In this document: piece by piece, positions 36,165-44,689 of the stretch
Numbering within the stretch: the first letter of the stretch is position 1
Layout: every line of letters begins with the position of its first letter
NCBI GenBank assembly: GCA_016938065.1
Contig: JAFGVI010000047.1
Coordinates: 1-54,064, forward strand
Origin: Deltaproteobacteria bacterium
GTDB taxonomy: Bacteria > Desulfobacterota > Anaeroferrophillalia > Anaeroferrophillales > Tharpellaceae
Direction: 5' to 3'
DNA: 54,064 nt
Made by a program: the position numbers and the translations under genes
The notes under the pieces: generated by a model
Told to the model about the DNA's origin: nothing
Database searches by the model: none
What the model saw: the letters and a program-made list of their open reading frames with translations, nothing else

Positions 36165-38012
36165 TTACCTGCAACTTTCGCCCACCACTGTAATATGCCC
36201 CTTTTTAAAGGTTAGGGGGCAGAGTTGTTTGGCGATTTCTCCATCAGCCCGGGTGGTGGTCAAGCCTGAGGCCAGCGGCAACCGGACGCAACCGGCCAGA
36301 GCCCGGCGCCAGATCTCAGCATCGGGTTCGCTCTCCATCTGAGCCAGTAATTTGCGCAGAAGCATGATTGAATCGAATCCGTAGATTTCCCGCAGACCCG
36401 GCTGAGAATCCGGATAAAGGGTCAAAAATCGCTTCCGAAAATCTCTAAACTCGCCCGCTGCCTCATCACAATCAAGACAAAACGCATCGACAAAAAAAGC
36501 TCCTTCCGCATACTCAGCGGTCGAAGCCAGCAGCTCATCACTGTTCCAATAGCGCCCCCCCAACAAAAAACACTCCTCAAGATCGTAAAAAGCCAGCTGG
36601 GGAATCAACAGTTTCAGCGTCTGAGCCCGATCCGGCACCACAATCGCTTCAAAATCACACTCCAGCAGAGGACGCGGCATAATTTCAGCTTTTCCCAAAA
36701 GATCAAACTCTTCGCCCGCAATACCGATTTCACGGGCCAGTTCAGCCAGTTTAACCTCTACTGCGGAAGCGACCTCACCTTTATCAGCCTGGCGCTGAGC
36801 CTCTTTAACCCAGACTTCATAAGCCTGACGTTTCTCCTTGAACTGCTGATAACGGTCTGCGCCGATCAACTCGCGAATGGCCAGCCCAAAATCGGGACGA
36901 CTTGAATCATAATAAACCTGACGCACCACCTGGCCACCCCAGGCTGCAGCCTGGGCTGCAAAAGTCTCCGCAAACTCGCGCCCATACTGATTCTTGGGAA
37001 TCAGCAGAGCAAAATCCTTCAAACCTAAACGGGTCATCGCCAGATCAGTCAGAGCAACCGCCTGATTGCGAATGGTCAAACTATGCTGAAAAACATTGGG
37101 ATAACGCTCCGGATTGCGCAGCAAGGGACTCAGGCTGATCATAGTTACTCCCAGACTCTGGGCCTCGGCCGCGGCATAATTGGCTGCTTTTCCAGTATAA
37201 GCACCAAGAAGAAGATCAACCTTTTTCTCATTCACCAGATAACGCACCCCGCTCCGGGCCCGCTCGCCCTCACCGGCAGTATCGTATAGCAGTAAACGTA
37301 AACCGGGCAGAGAGGAAAGAGTCTCTTCGGAGGAAGCCGGCTCGTTTAAAGTATTCTGATTTATAATTTTAGGGCCGGTATTTTCCGAATATACATCTAA
37401 TGCCAGCTCCATACCTCGCAAAAGCCGCTGACCTGATTCTGCATTTGAACCGCTTAAAGGCAGCAGACAACCGATCGTCAGAGCGGCTCTGCCGACTGAC
37501 TGATGCAAAAGAAGATAATCGCGGGCATCAGCCCGGAGATTCTCACTGACTTCACACTCCGAACTTAACTTGCGGGCCAGCTCCAGTAAAAGCCGGGCGG
37601 CACCGGGGCTGCGCTCAGCGACCGGCTGACGCTGCAACCGGGGGAAATATTCGGCTGCCACCCTGCAGGACAACCCTGTTTCATGATTCTGTGACCACAA
37701 GTCGGCAACCTCGGCATCAGTCAAATTAGAGAGCAGCCATGAAAAGCGTTCTCCAACCGCCACCTCCTGAGAACGTAAATAGATTCCTTCCAGAATGCGG
37801 CAGGCACCATAGTAATCTCCCAGACGCTCAAGCTGCTCGACCTGGGTGCGCCAAAGCGACACAGCTTCAGCCGACGGCAATGGCGCAGCAGGCCGCATAA
37901 CCCCGGAAGAGACGGTTTTGCCAATGTTTCTCTCCGGCAACTCGGCACAACCGCAAAAGCCCAATAAAACCAAGAAAAAGAGTACACCAATAAATTTCCT
38001 GTCGATCACCAT
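36165..38012 (-). CDS. LpoA-like outer-membrane lipoprotein (PBP activator family)
   Basis: A 615-residue exported protein. The N-terminus MVIDRKFIGVLFFLVLLGFCGC resembles a lipoprotein signal, with Cys in GC near residue 22; the lipobox is imperfect. The C-terminal part resembles a type I periplasmic-binding fold: TIGCLLPLSGSNAESGQRLLRGMELAL near residue 190 and YGREFAETFAAQAAAWGG later. This domain structure matches penicillin-binding-protein activators of the LpoA type, which stimulate peptidoglycan synthesis; others in the family are simple binding proteins. ATG 38012 is preferred since AAAGGGGT lies about 10 bases upstream. Convergent with the antiporter operon, ends 9 bases apart. Confidence 0.75.
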   Translation of the reverse strand: MVIDRKFIGVLFFLVLLGFCGCAELPERNIGKTVSSGVMRPAAPLPSAEAVSLWRTQVEQLERLGDYYGACRILEGIYLRSQEVAVGERFSWLLSNLTDAEVADLWSQNHETGLSCRVAAEYFPRLQRQPVAERSPGAARLLLELARKLSSECEVSENLRADARDYLLLHQSVGRAALTIGCLLPLSGSNAESGQRLLRGMELALDVYSENTGPKIINQNTLNEPASSEETLSSLPGLRLLLYDTAGEGERARSGVRYLVNEKKVDLLLGAYTGKAANYAAAEAQSLGVTMISLSPLLRNPERYPNVFQHSLTIRNQAVALTDLAMTRLGLKDFALLIPKNQYGREFAETFAAQAAAWGGQVVRQVYYDSSRPDFGLAIRELIGADRYQQFKEKRQAYEVWVKEAQRQADKGEVASAVEVKLAELAREIGIAGEEFDLLGKAEIMPRPLLECDFEAIVVPDRAQTLKLLIPQLAFYDLEECFLLGGRYWNSDELLASTAEYAEGAFFVDAFCLDCDEAAGEFRDFRKRFLTLYPDSQPGLREIYGFDSIMLLRKLLAQMESEPDAEIWRRALAGCVRLPLASGLTTTRADGEIAKQLCPLTFKKGHITVVGESCR

Positions 38013-38235
38013 CTTTTCTTTACCCCTTTGCAACATTTATCTTCTCATGATCTTTAATATCGTGCTTACAAACATTAAAAGCATGCGGAAAAAGAGTGCC
38101 CAGCAAACCATAACCTGATCATACCGTCATAGAACATATTCAGGCTCCTAACGTCAATTAAATTAAATGCAACCTTTTTTGCCTGAAACTCGCACATAAA
38201 AGTTAAGCTAAAGAGCAATCGCCCTTAAATCGTTT
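38013..38235. other. Divergent gap between lipoprotein and vWA genes
   Basis: The remaining AT-rich part of the region between the LpoA-like gene and the vWA promoter. No clear gene, RNA or strong minus promoter was found. Confidence 0.4.
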
Positions 38236-38264
38236 TTGACAATTCCCCCATGAATATGTAGTAT
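38236..38264 (+). promoter_or_regulatory. Sigma-70 promoter of the vWA gene
   Basis: TTGACA (38236-38241), exactly 17 bases, then TAGTAT (38259-38264). Predicted start near 38271, 36 bases before the vWA protein start, which has GGGAGGAG as ribosome site. Confidence 0.65.
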
Positions 38265-38306
38265 CTCAAAAAAAAACCCTCATAACTTTGCCGGGAGGAG
38301 ACTATT

Positions 38307-39872
38307 ATGCAGCAGCACTATGCAATGATGCGGGATCAAGCCCCGCAATCCGCAAGCGACTTTTGCGACCCGCAAACAAACACTCTGCGCAGAGCCTGGT
38401 TTTTCAAACCGCAAGCAATCGGCAAGGTACCAATTTTCGCAGTCTTTGTTTTACTTTCTTTTTTCTTCGCTCCACTTCCGCCAACCCAGGCGGACGCTGC
38501 CACTGACTTTCCGGAAGTCATGATCATCCTCGACGGTTCCGGCTCAATGTGGGGTACGGCCGGTGAAAAAAGCAAAATCAAAGCGGCCCAGGAAGTTCTA
38601 CACCAGCTTATCCCCTTTCTGCCACCCGAAGTAAAAATCGGGCTCACCGTCTACGGCCATCGTCGGAAAGGCAGTTGCGACGATATTGAAATCATGCTGC
38701 CAGCTGGAAGTGACAACCGCAGTCTTCTGCTGAAGTTTGTTGACGGCATTAATCCTAAAGGCAAAACCCCGATCGCCGACTCCATCAAAACTGTCGTCAG
38801 TACATTAAAGAACAACGAGAATGAAACCACCATAATTTTGGTCAGTGACGGTGAAGAGACCTGCAGCCCTGACCCCTGCGGCGTGGTCAGGGAACTTAAA
38901 ACTACCGGCATCAGATTCATCCTGCAGGTTGTCGGCTTTGATGTCAATCAGAAACAGAAAGAGGAACTTGCCTGCCTCGCCACGGCCGGCGGAGGCCGCT
39001 ATTTCGACGCCGCCGATGCTGCGGGCCTGCTGGCAGCCTTAAAAACAGTTGAGCAGGAGGTTGTGGCAAAGGTCGAGTTTGAAAAGGCCAAAACCACTGT
39101 CAAAAAGAAAAAAAGCGGACTCGGCAAACTCAGAGTTACTTTTCCGAGCGGTAGTGAAAAAAGCCTTGCCCACATCCGTATTATCAGAAAACAAGACGGC
39201 AAAACTATAAAAAATGTTGACAATCCCTCAGCCGAAAGTATTCATCCGCTGCTCTCCGGCGCATACGACATTGTTCTTGGTTATGCCAACAGCAACAATC
39301 AGAAACCTTCCGAAATTGAGCCACTGCCAATTTCTATTGCGGCCGAAGAAACTACCGACCTGAAACTTGGCTCCCTGATGTTTAACGTCGCTGAAGCTTT
39401 CGACAGACTCCCGGCCAGCTCGGTCACCCTGCGTCGCGACGACGGCCGGGTTGTTCTTGAAACCCCGGAGAACGGTAACAATTACTACTTTTTCACCAGC
39501 AAGCCTCTTCCCCCCGGCTGCTACTCTTTCACCTATTTCTATAAAACCCTGAAAGCCCCGGTAATTGCCGCGACCGGCATTGTGATCAATCCTGATGCTG
39601 AATCTGTACTGACTCTGGACAGCGGTATAAAAATCAAAAAGCACGACCAGAATATGACCGGCTTTGATCTTATCAGCCTAATATCAGGCCGGCCCGTCCT
39701 TCAGGTACAGCGCCGTTGGGACAATGACTATCCGCTCTGGGAAAGCTTTGCCCTGCCTCCGGGAAACTATGCCCTGCATGTCTACCTGAAAGGCATGGAA
39801 GAACCTCTGCCGGCCGTCGATGAGATTATTGTACACAAAGGCGAACTGCTTGAGATTGACACTGGACTGTAA
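38307..39872 (+). CDS. Secreted von Willebrand factor A domain protein
   Basis: A 521-residue protein. A hydrophobic stretch at about residues 41-55 (VPIFAVFVLLSFFF), preceded by an unusual 40-residue hydrophilic leader, suggests export through Sec. The vWA domain occupies about 70-245 with the complete MIDAS: DGSGS at 76-80, TPIAD near 156 and VSDGEET near 180. The rest, 260-521, is repetitive beta-rich sequence (FPSGSEKSLAHIRI, APVIAATGIVINP, LPPGNYALHVYL) with no named family. Probably a periplasmic or surface adhesion or scaffold protein. ATG 38307 has GGGAGGAG 8 bases upstream. Confidence 0.8.
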   Translation: MQQHYAMMRDQAPQSASDFCDPQTNTLRRAWFFKPQAIGKVPIFAVFVLLSFFFAPLPPTQADAATDFPEVMIILDGSGSMWGTAGEKSKIKAAQEVLHQLIPFLPPEVKIGLTVYGHRRKGSCDDIEIMLPAGSDNRSLLLKFVDGINPKGKTPIADSIKTVVSTLKNNENETTIILVSDGEETCSPDPCGVVRELKTTGIRFILQVVGFDVNQKQKEELACLATAGGGRYFDAADAAGLLAALKTVEQEVVAKVEFEKAKTTVKKKKSGLGKLRVTFPSGSEKSLAHIRIIRKQDGKTIKNVDNPSAESIHPLLSGAYDIVLGYANSNNQKPSEIEPLPISIAAEETTDLKLGSLMFNVAEAFDRLPASSVTLRRDDGRVVLETPENGNNYYFFTSKPLPPGCYSFTYFYKTLKAPVIAATGIVINPDAESVLTLDSGIKIKKHDQNMTGFDLISLISGRPVLQVQRRWDNDYPLWESFALPPGNYALHVYLKGMEEPLPAVDEIIVHKGELLEIDTGL

Positions 39873-39898
39873 AAAAACAGCAACACTCCATAAAAAGA

Positions 39899-41380
39899 TC
39901 AGGCCGCAGCCAGAACAATCGTAACCAGCAGGCCAGAGGGCTTCACATTGCGGGCGGTAACTTTACCATGACAGGCTTCAATACAGGTTTTGACAATTGC
40001 CAGCCCGAGACCGCTGCCGCCGGTGCGCCGGTTGCGGTCAGGCTCCAATCGGTAAAAGGGCTCGAAAATTCTTTCGAGCTCTTCTTCCGGCACCCCGGGA
40101 CCATAGTCCCGCACCTCGATAATCACCTCGGCCGCCTGTCGAACGGCACTGATTTCGATCACGGCATCCTCGCCCCCATAACGCAGTGCGTTGCGCAGCA
40201 GATTAACCAGGGCCCGAAGCAACAACTCAGTATTGGCTTTTACTTTGAGACTCTTACTCAGAGTGAGCTTAAAGCGTCGATCGCCCCATTTTTCCCGTTC
40301 CAGAGCCCGTTCGATGATCCCGCTCAGCACCACCGATGTCAGCGCCACTGCCTCGGGCCGTAACTCAGCTCGGGAAAAAGCCAGTATCTCATCAACCAGT
40401 TCAGCGATCTTTTCAGCCTCCTCGGCCACGTCGGTAAAACCTTCCTGCTGCTTCTGATCAAGCTTTTTTTCCAGAACCGCAAGCCCCATCCGCAGCCGGG
40501 CCAGAGGCGAACAGAGCTCATGTGCGACATCGCTTAAAAAGCGCTTCTGCCCAGTAATAAACCCATCCAGGCGCTGGGCCATATGATTTATTGAATGCCC
40601 CAGACGGCCGATCTCATCTACCCTCTTTTCATCCAGCTCAATCTTTAAAGAGCCGGCGGCGATTGCTTGCGTTGCCCGATTCATGGCGCGCAGCGGATGG
40701 GTAAGGTGGCGAACCATCGGCCACCACCACAACAGCGAGAAAAGCACAATCACCAGAGCTGCAATCAGCCACGGCAGGGGATTGGGATAGAGAGCCGAAG
40801 CAAAGAGAGAATCGGTCACGGCCAGAAGAGTTGCCGGCCCCATACCACTGCCGTCAGGATTGAGAAGCGGCAGGGTAAAGCCGAGCCAGTAGCGCGTCGG
40901 ATGGTGGCTCCGAACCCTGAAGATCCGCCGCCACGGCGGCCGCAAAACTTCACCGGCGTCGACTGCAGCCGGGGCCGACACCGAACCCTGCTGCAGCTCC
41001 CCGCGCCAGCGCCGATCTTCGAAACGAAAGCCTTCTCGCCGCTCCCGGGCCTGCATCTCCGTCACAACTTCCGCCGGCAGAGCGCCGATAGTACCCGCCA
41101 GTTTGCGGCCATCAGGCGTAAACAGAGCAAGCTCCACGGAGAATGCCTCACCATAACGAAGCAGCAGTTCATCCCACTGCCCCTTGGGCGAACGGGCCAA
41201 CTCATGGCGAATAAGATGCCGCAGCGAAGCGGTCTCCTTATCCGCGTGCAGACGCAGAAAAGAGTCGGCGGTAACATAAAACTGTACCTGAAAAAAAATG
41301 GTCAGAATCAAACCCAGTAAAATGAGATTGAGAAAAAACCAGCTCAAGAGCTTAACAAAAATTGATCGACGAAAAAACAC
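39899..41380 (-). CDS. Cpx-like sensor histidine kinase
   Basis: A 493-residue membrane histidine kinase: TM1 at about 8-32, a periplasmic sensor of about 165 residues, TM2 at about 202-220, HAMP (HLTHPLRAMNRATQAI), HisKA with phosphoryl-accepting H287 in DVAHELCSPLARL, and ATPase motifs N (LLRNALRYGG), G1 (DYGPGVPEEELERIFEPFYR) and G2 (GGSGLGLAIV). Architecture matches CpxA/EnvZ. GTG 41380 is chosen since AGGGGGG lies 5 bases upstream; an earlier start would overlap the regulator. It is downstream of its response regulator. Confidence 0.88.
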   Translation of the reverse strand: MFFRRSIFVKLLSWFFLNLILLGLILTIFFQVQFYVTADSFLRLHADKETASLRHLIRHELARSPKGQWDELLLRYGEAFSVELALFTPDGRKLAGTIGALPAEVVTEMQARERREGFRFEDRRWRGELQQGSVSAPAAVDAGEVLRPPWRRIFRVRSHHPTRYWLGFTLPLLNPDGSGMGPATLLAVTDSLFASALYPNPLPWLIAALVIVLFSLLWWWPMVRHLTHPLRAMNRATQAIAAGSLKIELDEKRVDEIGRLGHSINHMAQRLDGFITGQKRFLSDVAHELCSPLARLRMGLAVLEKKLDQKQQEGFTDVAEEAEKIAELVDEILAFSRAELRPEAVALTSVVLSGIIERALEREKWGDRRFKLTLSKSLKVKANTELLLRALVNLLRNALRYGGEDAVIEISAVRQAAEVIIEVRDYGPGVPEEELERIFEPFYRLEPDRNRRTGGSGLGLAIVKTCIEACHGKVTARNVKPSGLLVTIVLAAA

Positions 41381-41429
41381 TGTCACCCCCCTGCGCTCGG
41401 GCCTGCTGCAATTGACTTGAGTACTACTC

Positions 41430-42131
41430 CTACAAAAACATATAGCCGGCACTGCGTACGGTTTTTATATAACGTGGAGCTTTGGGATTATCGTTAAGTT
41501 TTCTCCGCAAAGAAGAGATATGAACATCAATAGAACGGTCAAAGACCGTGTAATCGCGCCCGGCCACGATATCAAGCAGACGATCGCGAGAGAGGATGCG
41601 ACCTTTATTTTCAACCATAGCCATCAGCAGATCAAATTCAATCGCCGTCAGAGCCAGAAGCTCTTCCCCCTGGTTCACACTTCGGGTGTCAGCATCTATA
41701 ACCAGATCAGCAATGCGAATTTTACCGGCACAACCTTCAGCCGCAACTACTTCCGATGTTCCATTTTCAACCATGCGACTGCGCCGAATCACCGCCCGCA
41801 AGCGCGCCAGTAACTCCCGTGAAGAAAAAGTTTTGGGCAGATAATCATCCGCCCCCATCTCTAAACCGACAATTCGGTCGGTCTCGTCACCTCGAGCCGT
41901 AAACATTAGCACCGGCACCTGAGAATGCCGCCGTAATTGACGCAACACCTCAAAACCGTCAATTTCCGGCAGCATAACATCGAGCAGAATCGCATCAAAT
42001 GAGCCTTGAAGAGCACTTTCTAGTCCCGCCTGACCGGAATGTGCGAGTTCGACCGTAAACCCCATCGGTTCGAGATAGCCACGAATCAGACGACAGAGTT
42101 TTTCATCATCATCAATCAGGAGAACTTTCAT
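41430..42131 (-). CDS. Cpx/OmpR-type response regulator
   Basis: A 233-residue transcription factor with receiver domain (acidic DDDE at 7-10, phosphorylated D51 in LLDVMLPEIDG, conserved PKTFSSRELLARLRAVIRR hinge) and C-terminal winged helix (ALTAIEFDLLMAMVENKGRILSRDRLLDIVAG, DRSIDVHISSLRRKLNDNPKAPRYIKTVRSAGYMFL). ATG 42131 gives the normal start MKVLLIDDD. Forms an operon with the kinase. A GTAAA-N6-GTAAA box in the gap to the divergent CpxP-like gene suggests self-regulation. Confidence 0.9.
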   Translation of the reverse strand: MKVLLIDDDEKLCRLIRGYLEPMGFTVELAHSGQAGLESALQGSFDAILLDVMLPEIDGFEVLRQLRRHSQVPVLMFTARGDETDRIVGLEMGADDYLPKTFSSRELLARLRAVIRRSRMVENGTSEVVAAEGCAGKIRIADLVIDADTRSVNQGEELLALTAIEFDLLMAMVENKGRILSRDRLLDIVAGRDYTVFDRSIDVHISSLRRKLNDNPKAPRYIKTVRSAGYMFL

Positions 42132-42187
42132 AAAAAACCTCGACCTTACTCGCCCCGAGTAAAATTTCAGAGAAAAGGTTGACAACT

Positions 42188-42203
42188 TTTACATAAACTT
42201 TAC
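42188..42203. promoter_or_regulatory. CpxR-type box in the divergent region
   Basis: On the minus strand GTAAA, six bases, GTAAA (TTTAC-N6-TTTAC on plus), the tandem consensus for CpxR. It lies 57 bases from the regulator start and 107 from the CpxP-like start. A third TTTAC lies at 42231-42235. Confidence 0.55.
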
Positions 42204-42309
42204 AAAAAAAGCTAGAAAGGACATAATTGCTTTACACTCTATTACTATATTGCAAAACATAAAGAGTGATTTAAAGAATCATCAACCAACACAAAAAAGG
42301 AGAACGACC

Positions 42310-42852
42310 ATGTATACTCTCAAAAAATCAAGCAAAACTCAAGCGCTCACCCTCGCCGCTGCTCTTATTTTCGCCCTGCTGCTGGCTTTGCCGACGGCCG
42401 GCTTCAGTTGGGGACCAGGGGACGGAGATTGCTCCATAGATCATTTTGCCCAACGTAGCGAAGCGATCAAAGAGAAACTCAACCTTGACGAAACCCAGAA
42501 CAAACTCTGGGATGCCATGAAGACCGGCATGATTGAACTGCTCGAACTGAGCCTGCAGAAGGGTGACAACCTCAACCGTGAAACCCGGCGCCGCACCAAG
42601 GTACGTAATTTTCTGCTCATGCGGGCTGAACTGGCCGCTGAAAAGCCTGATTTTAAAGCCGTCGGGGAAAAGCTCAAAGCTGAATATAAAGGTAGTTTAG
42701 GAGAAAAGTTCAATCAGGTTACTGATGCCAGGGTGGCATTTTTCAGCAGCCTGAGCCAGCAGCAGCGCGATATCATGATCCAGAAAGGTCATATGCGTCC
42801 ACACCATGGCAACCGGGAGGGTAAAGGCCGGGGCCGAAACAGCGATATGTAA
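42310..42852 (+). CDS. CpxP/Spy-like periplasmic protein
   Basis: A 180-residue exported protein: signal peptide to about residue 32 (ALTLAAALIFALLLALPTAGFS), then an all-helical domain of LTxxQ-like type, with LNLDETQNKLWDAMKTGMIEL and SSLSQQQRDIMIQKG near the end. Ends basic and histidine-rich (HMRPHHGNREGKGRG), compatible with metal binding. CpxP/Spy family members are chaperones and sensors repressing CpxA. ATG 42310 is chosen; AAGGAGAACGACC precedes it. Divergent from the Cpx-like genes. Confidence 0.75.
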   Translation: MYTLKKSSKTQALTLAAALIFALLLALPTAGFSWGPGDGDCSIDHFAQRSEAIKEKLNLDETQNKLWDAMKTGMIELLELSLQKGDNLNRETRRRTKVRNFLLMRAELAAEKPDFKAVGEKLKAEYKGSLGEKFNQVTDARVAFFSSLSQQQRDIMIQKGHMRPHHGNREGKGRGRNSDM

Positions 42853-42855
42853 AAA

Positions 42856-42902
42856 ACAAAAGGGGCCACGAAAGCATTTTCCTCATTGACGCTTTCGTGG
42901 CC
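42856..42902 (-). terminator. Terminator between CpxP-like gene and rph
   Basis: A 12-base perfect stem GGCCACGAAAGC/GCTTTCGTGGCC with a 15-base loop (42864-42902). On the minus strand it is followed by CCTTTTGTTTTTTAC, so it ends transcription of rph; it may also act on plus for the CpxP-like gene. Confidence 0.8.
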
Positions 42903-42948
42903 TTCAAACCATTAATTTAAATAAACCTTTGCCAATAACCGCCCTATT

Positions 42949-43689
42949 CTAACCGATAAGACAATCCAAACGACCTTGAAAAATCTCTTTTTCAGCTTGT
43001 GCCATAATCGAAAATCCACCTTTTTCAGCCAGGTCGAGGAGTAAAGCCATCTCCTTGCGGCTGAAAGGACGCTCTTCAGCCGTTCCCTGAATTTCGACCA
43101 GCTCGCCTTTATCAGTCATTACAATATTCATATCAACCTCGGCGCCAGAATCTTCCGGATAATTCAAATCGAGCAGCGCCTCACCCTTGACAAAACCGAC
43201 ACTGACCGCCGCCAGTCGTGAACGCAGCGGCCGCCAGTCCGCTCCCATCTGCGGAGCAATTTTTAACATAGCCAGCCCCAGAGCCACAAACGCTCCGGAG
43301 ACCGAAGCTGTTCGAGTGCCGCCATCGGCCTGAATAACGTCACAGTCAAGAATAAAGGTGCGCTCGCCCAAATTGTCCAGATTGGTCACCGCCCTCAAAC
43401 TACGGCCGATCAGACGCTGAATCTCAAGGGTACGGCCGCCCTGGCGACCACGATTGACTTCCCGCCCGGAGCGTTCATGAGTACTGGCCGGCAGCATCGA
43501 GTATTCGGCGGTCAGCCAGCCGCCCCCCGAATCACGCCGGAATTTAGGCACTCCATCTTCAATGCTGGCCGAACATAAAACTTTGGTCTGCCCGCAGGAG
43601 ATCAGCACCGATCCGGCCGGATGATCAAGAAAGTGCGGAAGAATCTCGATCTTGCGTAACTGGTCAGCTTGACGCCCGTCAATTCTCAT
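42949..43689 (-). CDS. rph: Ribonuclease PH
   Basis: A 246-residue phosphorolytic 3'-5' exoribonuclease trimming tRNA 3' ends. Hallmarks: [75 protein letters not shown] and [23 protein letters not shown] 43689, end followed by a terminator. Confidence 0.97.
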   Translation of the reverse strand: MRIDGRQADQLRKIEILPHFLDHPAGSVLISCGQTKVLCSASIEDGVPKFRRDSGGGWLTAEYSMLPASTHERSGREVNRGRQGGRTLEIQRLIGRSLRAVTNLDNLGERTFILDCDVIQADGGTRTASVSGAFVALGLAMLKIAPQMGADWRPLRSRLAAVSVGFVKGEALLDLNYPEDSGAEVDMNIVMTDKGELVEIQGTAEERPFSRKEMALLLDLAEKGGFSIMAQAEKEIFQGRLDCLIG

Positions 43690-43704
43690 ATTTCGTCCTC
43701 ATTC

Positions 43705-44595
43705 TTACAGATACCGATAGTCGGCATAACCGACTGCATGATTTTTACAATAGGCTATGCCCTGATCCAGAGCCGCCAGCATCGTCGCCTGGTCATCGGG
43801 CAACTTGCCATCCAGCGGCACGATATTGGACGAGTGATCATTCAAAAACCGGGAGGTCACATTCAACCCCGCCACAATATCTCGTTCCTCTTCAATGCTG
43901 ACTAACGGTGAAACCAGCGTAAAACTTCCTTCATCAATCCACTTGGCAATATCCGATTTGGGAATCGGGGTCAAGGTTCTGACCCGGATAAAATGAGGAT
44001 CGATCGCATTAAGCACGGAAATCGTGCCTTGACGATGCTCCATGGTCTGCTCCATCCCGCCAATACCTAGAAGAACATAGATTGAACAATCAAAATCTGC
44101 CTCCTTGGCTTTAAGCGAGCCGGCAATTATTTCATCTGCCGTCGCCCCTTTGCGAATCCTTTGTAAAACCGCATCCGAACCACTCTCCAGACCAATATGC
44201 AGACGGGTAAGACCGGCCCTCCGGATCGCCTTAAGATCGTCTAAAGACTTTTTCATCACGGTTTTAGCCCGGGCGTATGAGGTTACCCGTTTAAGACCGG
44301 GAAAGACCCGGTAGAGATGTTCAAGAATCTCTACTAGATCACTAGCCGTCAATAACAGACTATTGGAATCTCCCAGAAAAACATGGTTGGCATTCGTCCC
44401 GTAAACCTCAGGCATGAGATCGATATCAGCCTTGATCTCAGTCATAGGTTTGCGGGCGAATGGATATTTTCTATACATCGAGCAAAAGGCACACTTGTTC
44501 CAGGGACAACCATGGGTTACTCGCAGCAACATGCTCTGCGCCTCTGAAGGTGGACGATAAGGAGGGAAATCAAACGTATGGAATGAAGAAACCAA
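43705..44595 (-). CDS. Radical SAM protein of unknown substrate
   Basis: A 296-residue radical SAM enzyme. Its cluster motif is GCPWNKCAFC, that is CX4CX2C at C30, C35, C38, a variant of the usual CX3CX2C and typical of one subgroup. GLTRLHIGLESGSDAVLQRIRKG at about 135 gives the GGE-like/strand 4 region and GIGGMEQTMEHR follows. No B12 or SPASM domain is visible. Starts with TTG at 44595; no ATG precedes the cluster. Located between MCP and rph; the pathway is not apparent. Confidence 0.85.
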   Translation of the reverse strand: MVSSFHTFDFPPYRPPSEAQSMLLRVTHGCPWNKCAFCSMYRKYPFARKPMTEIKADIDLMPEVYGTNANHVFLGDSNSLLLTASDLVEILEHLYRVFPGLKRVTSYARAKTVMKKSLDDLKAIRRAGLTRLHIGLESGSDAVLQRIRKGATADEIIAGSLKAKEADFDCSIYVLLGIGGMEQTMEHRQGTISVLNAIDPHFIRVRTLTPIPKSDIAKWIDEGSFTLVSPLVSIEEERDIVAGLNVTSRFLNDHSSNIVPLDGKLPDDQATMLAALDQGIAYCKNHAVGYADYRYL

Positions 44596-44689
44596 TTACA
44601 GACTCCAGTGGTTAAGCCGTTAAGTTAAGAAAAATTGATGACCATCATAAATCAGACAAAAACAGTGCGGCCACGGTTCAAAACTGGCA

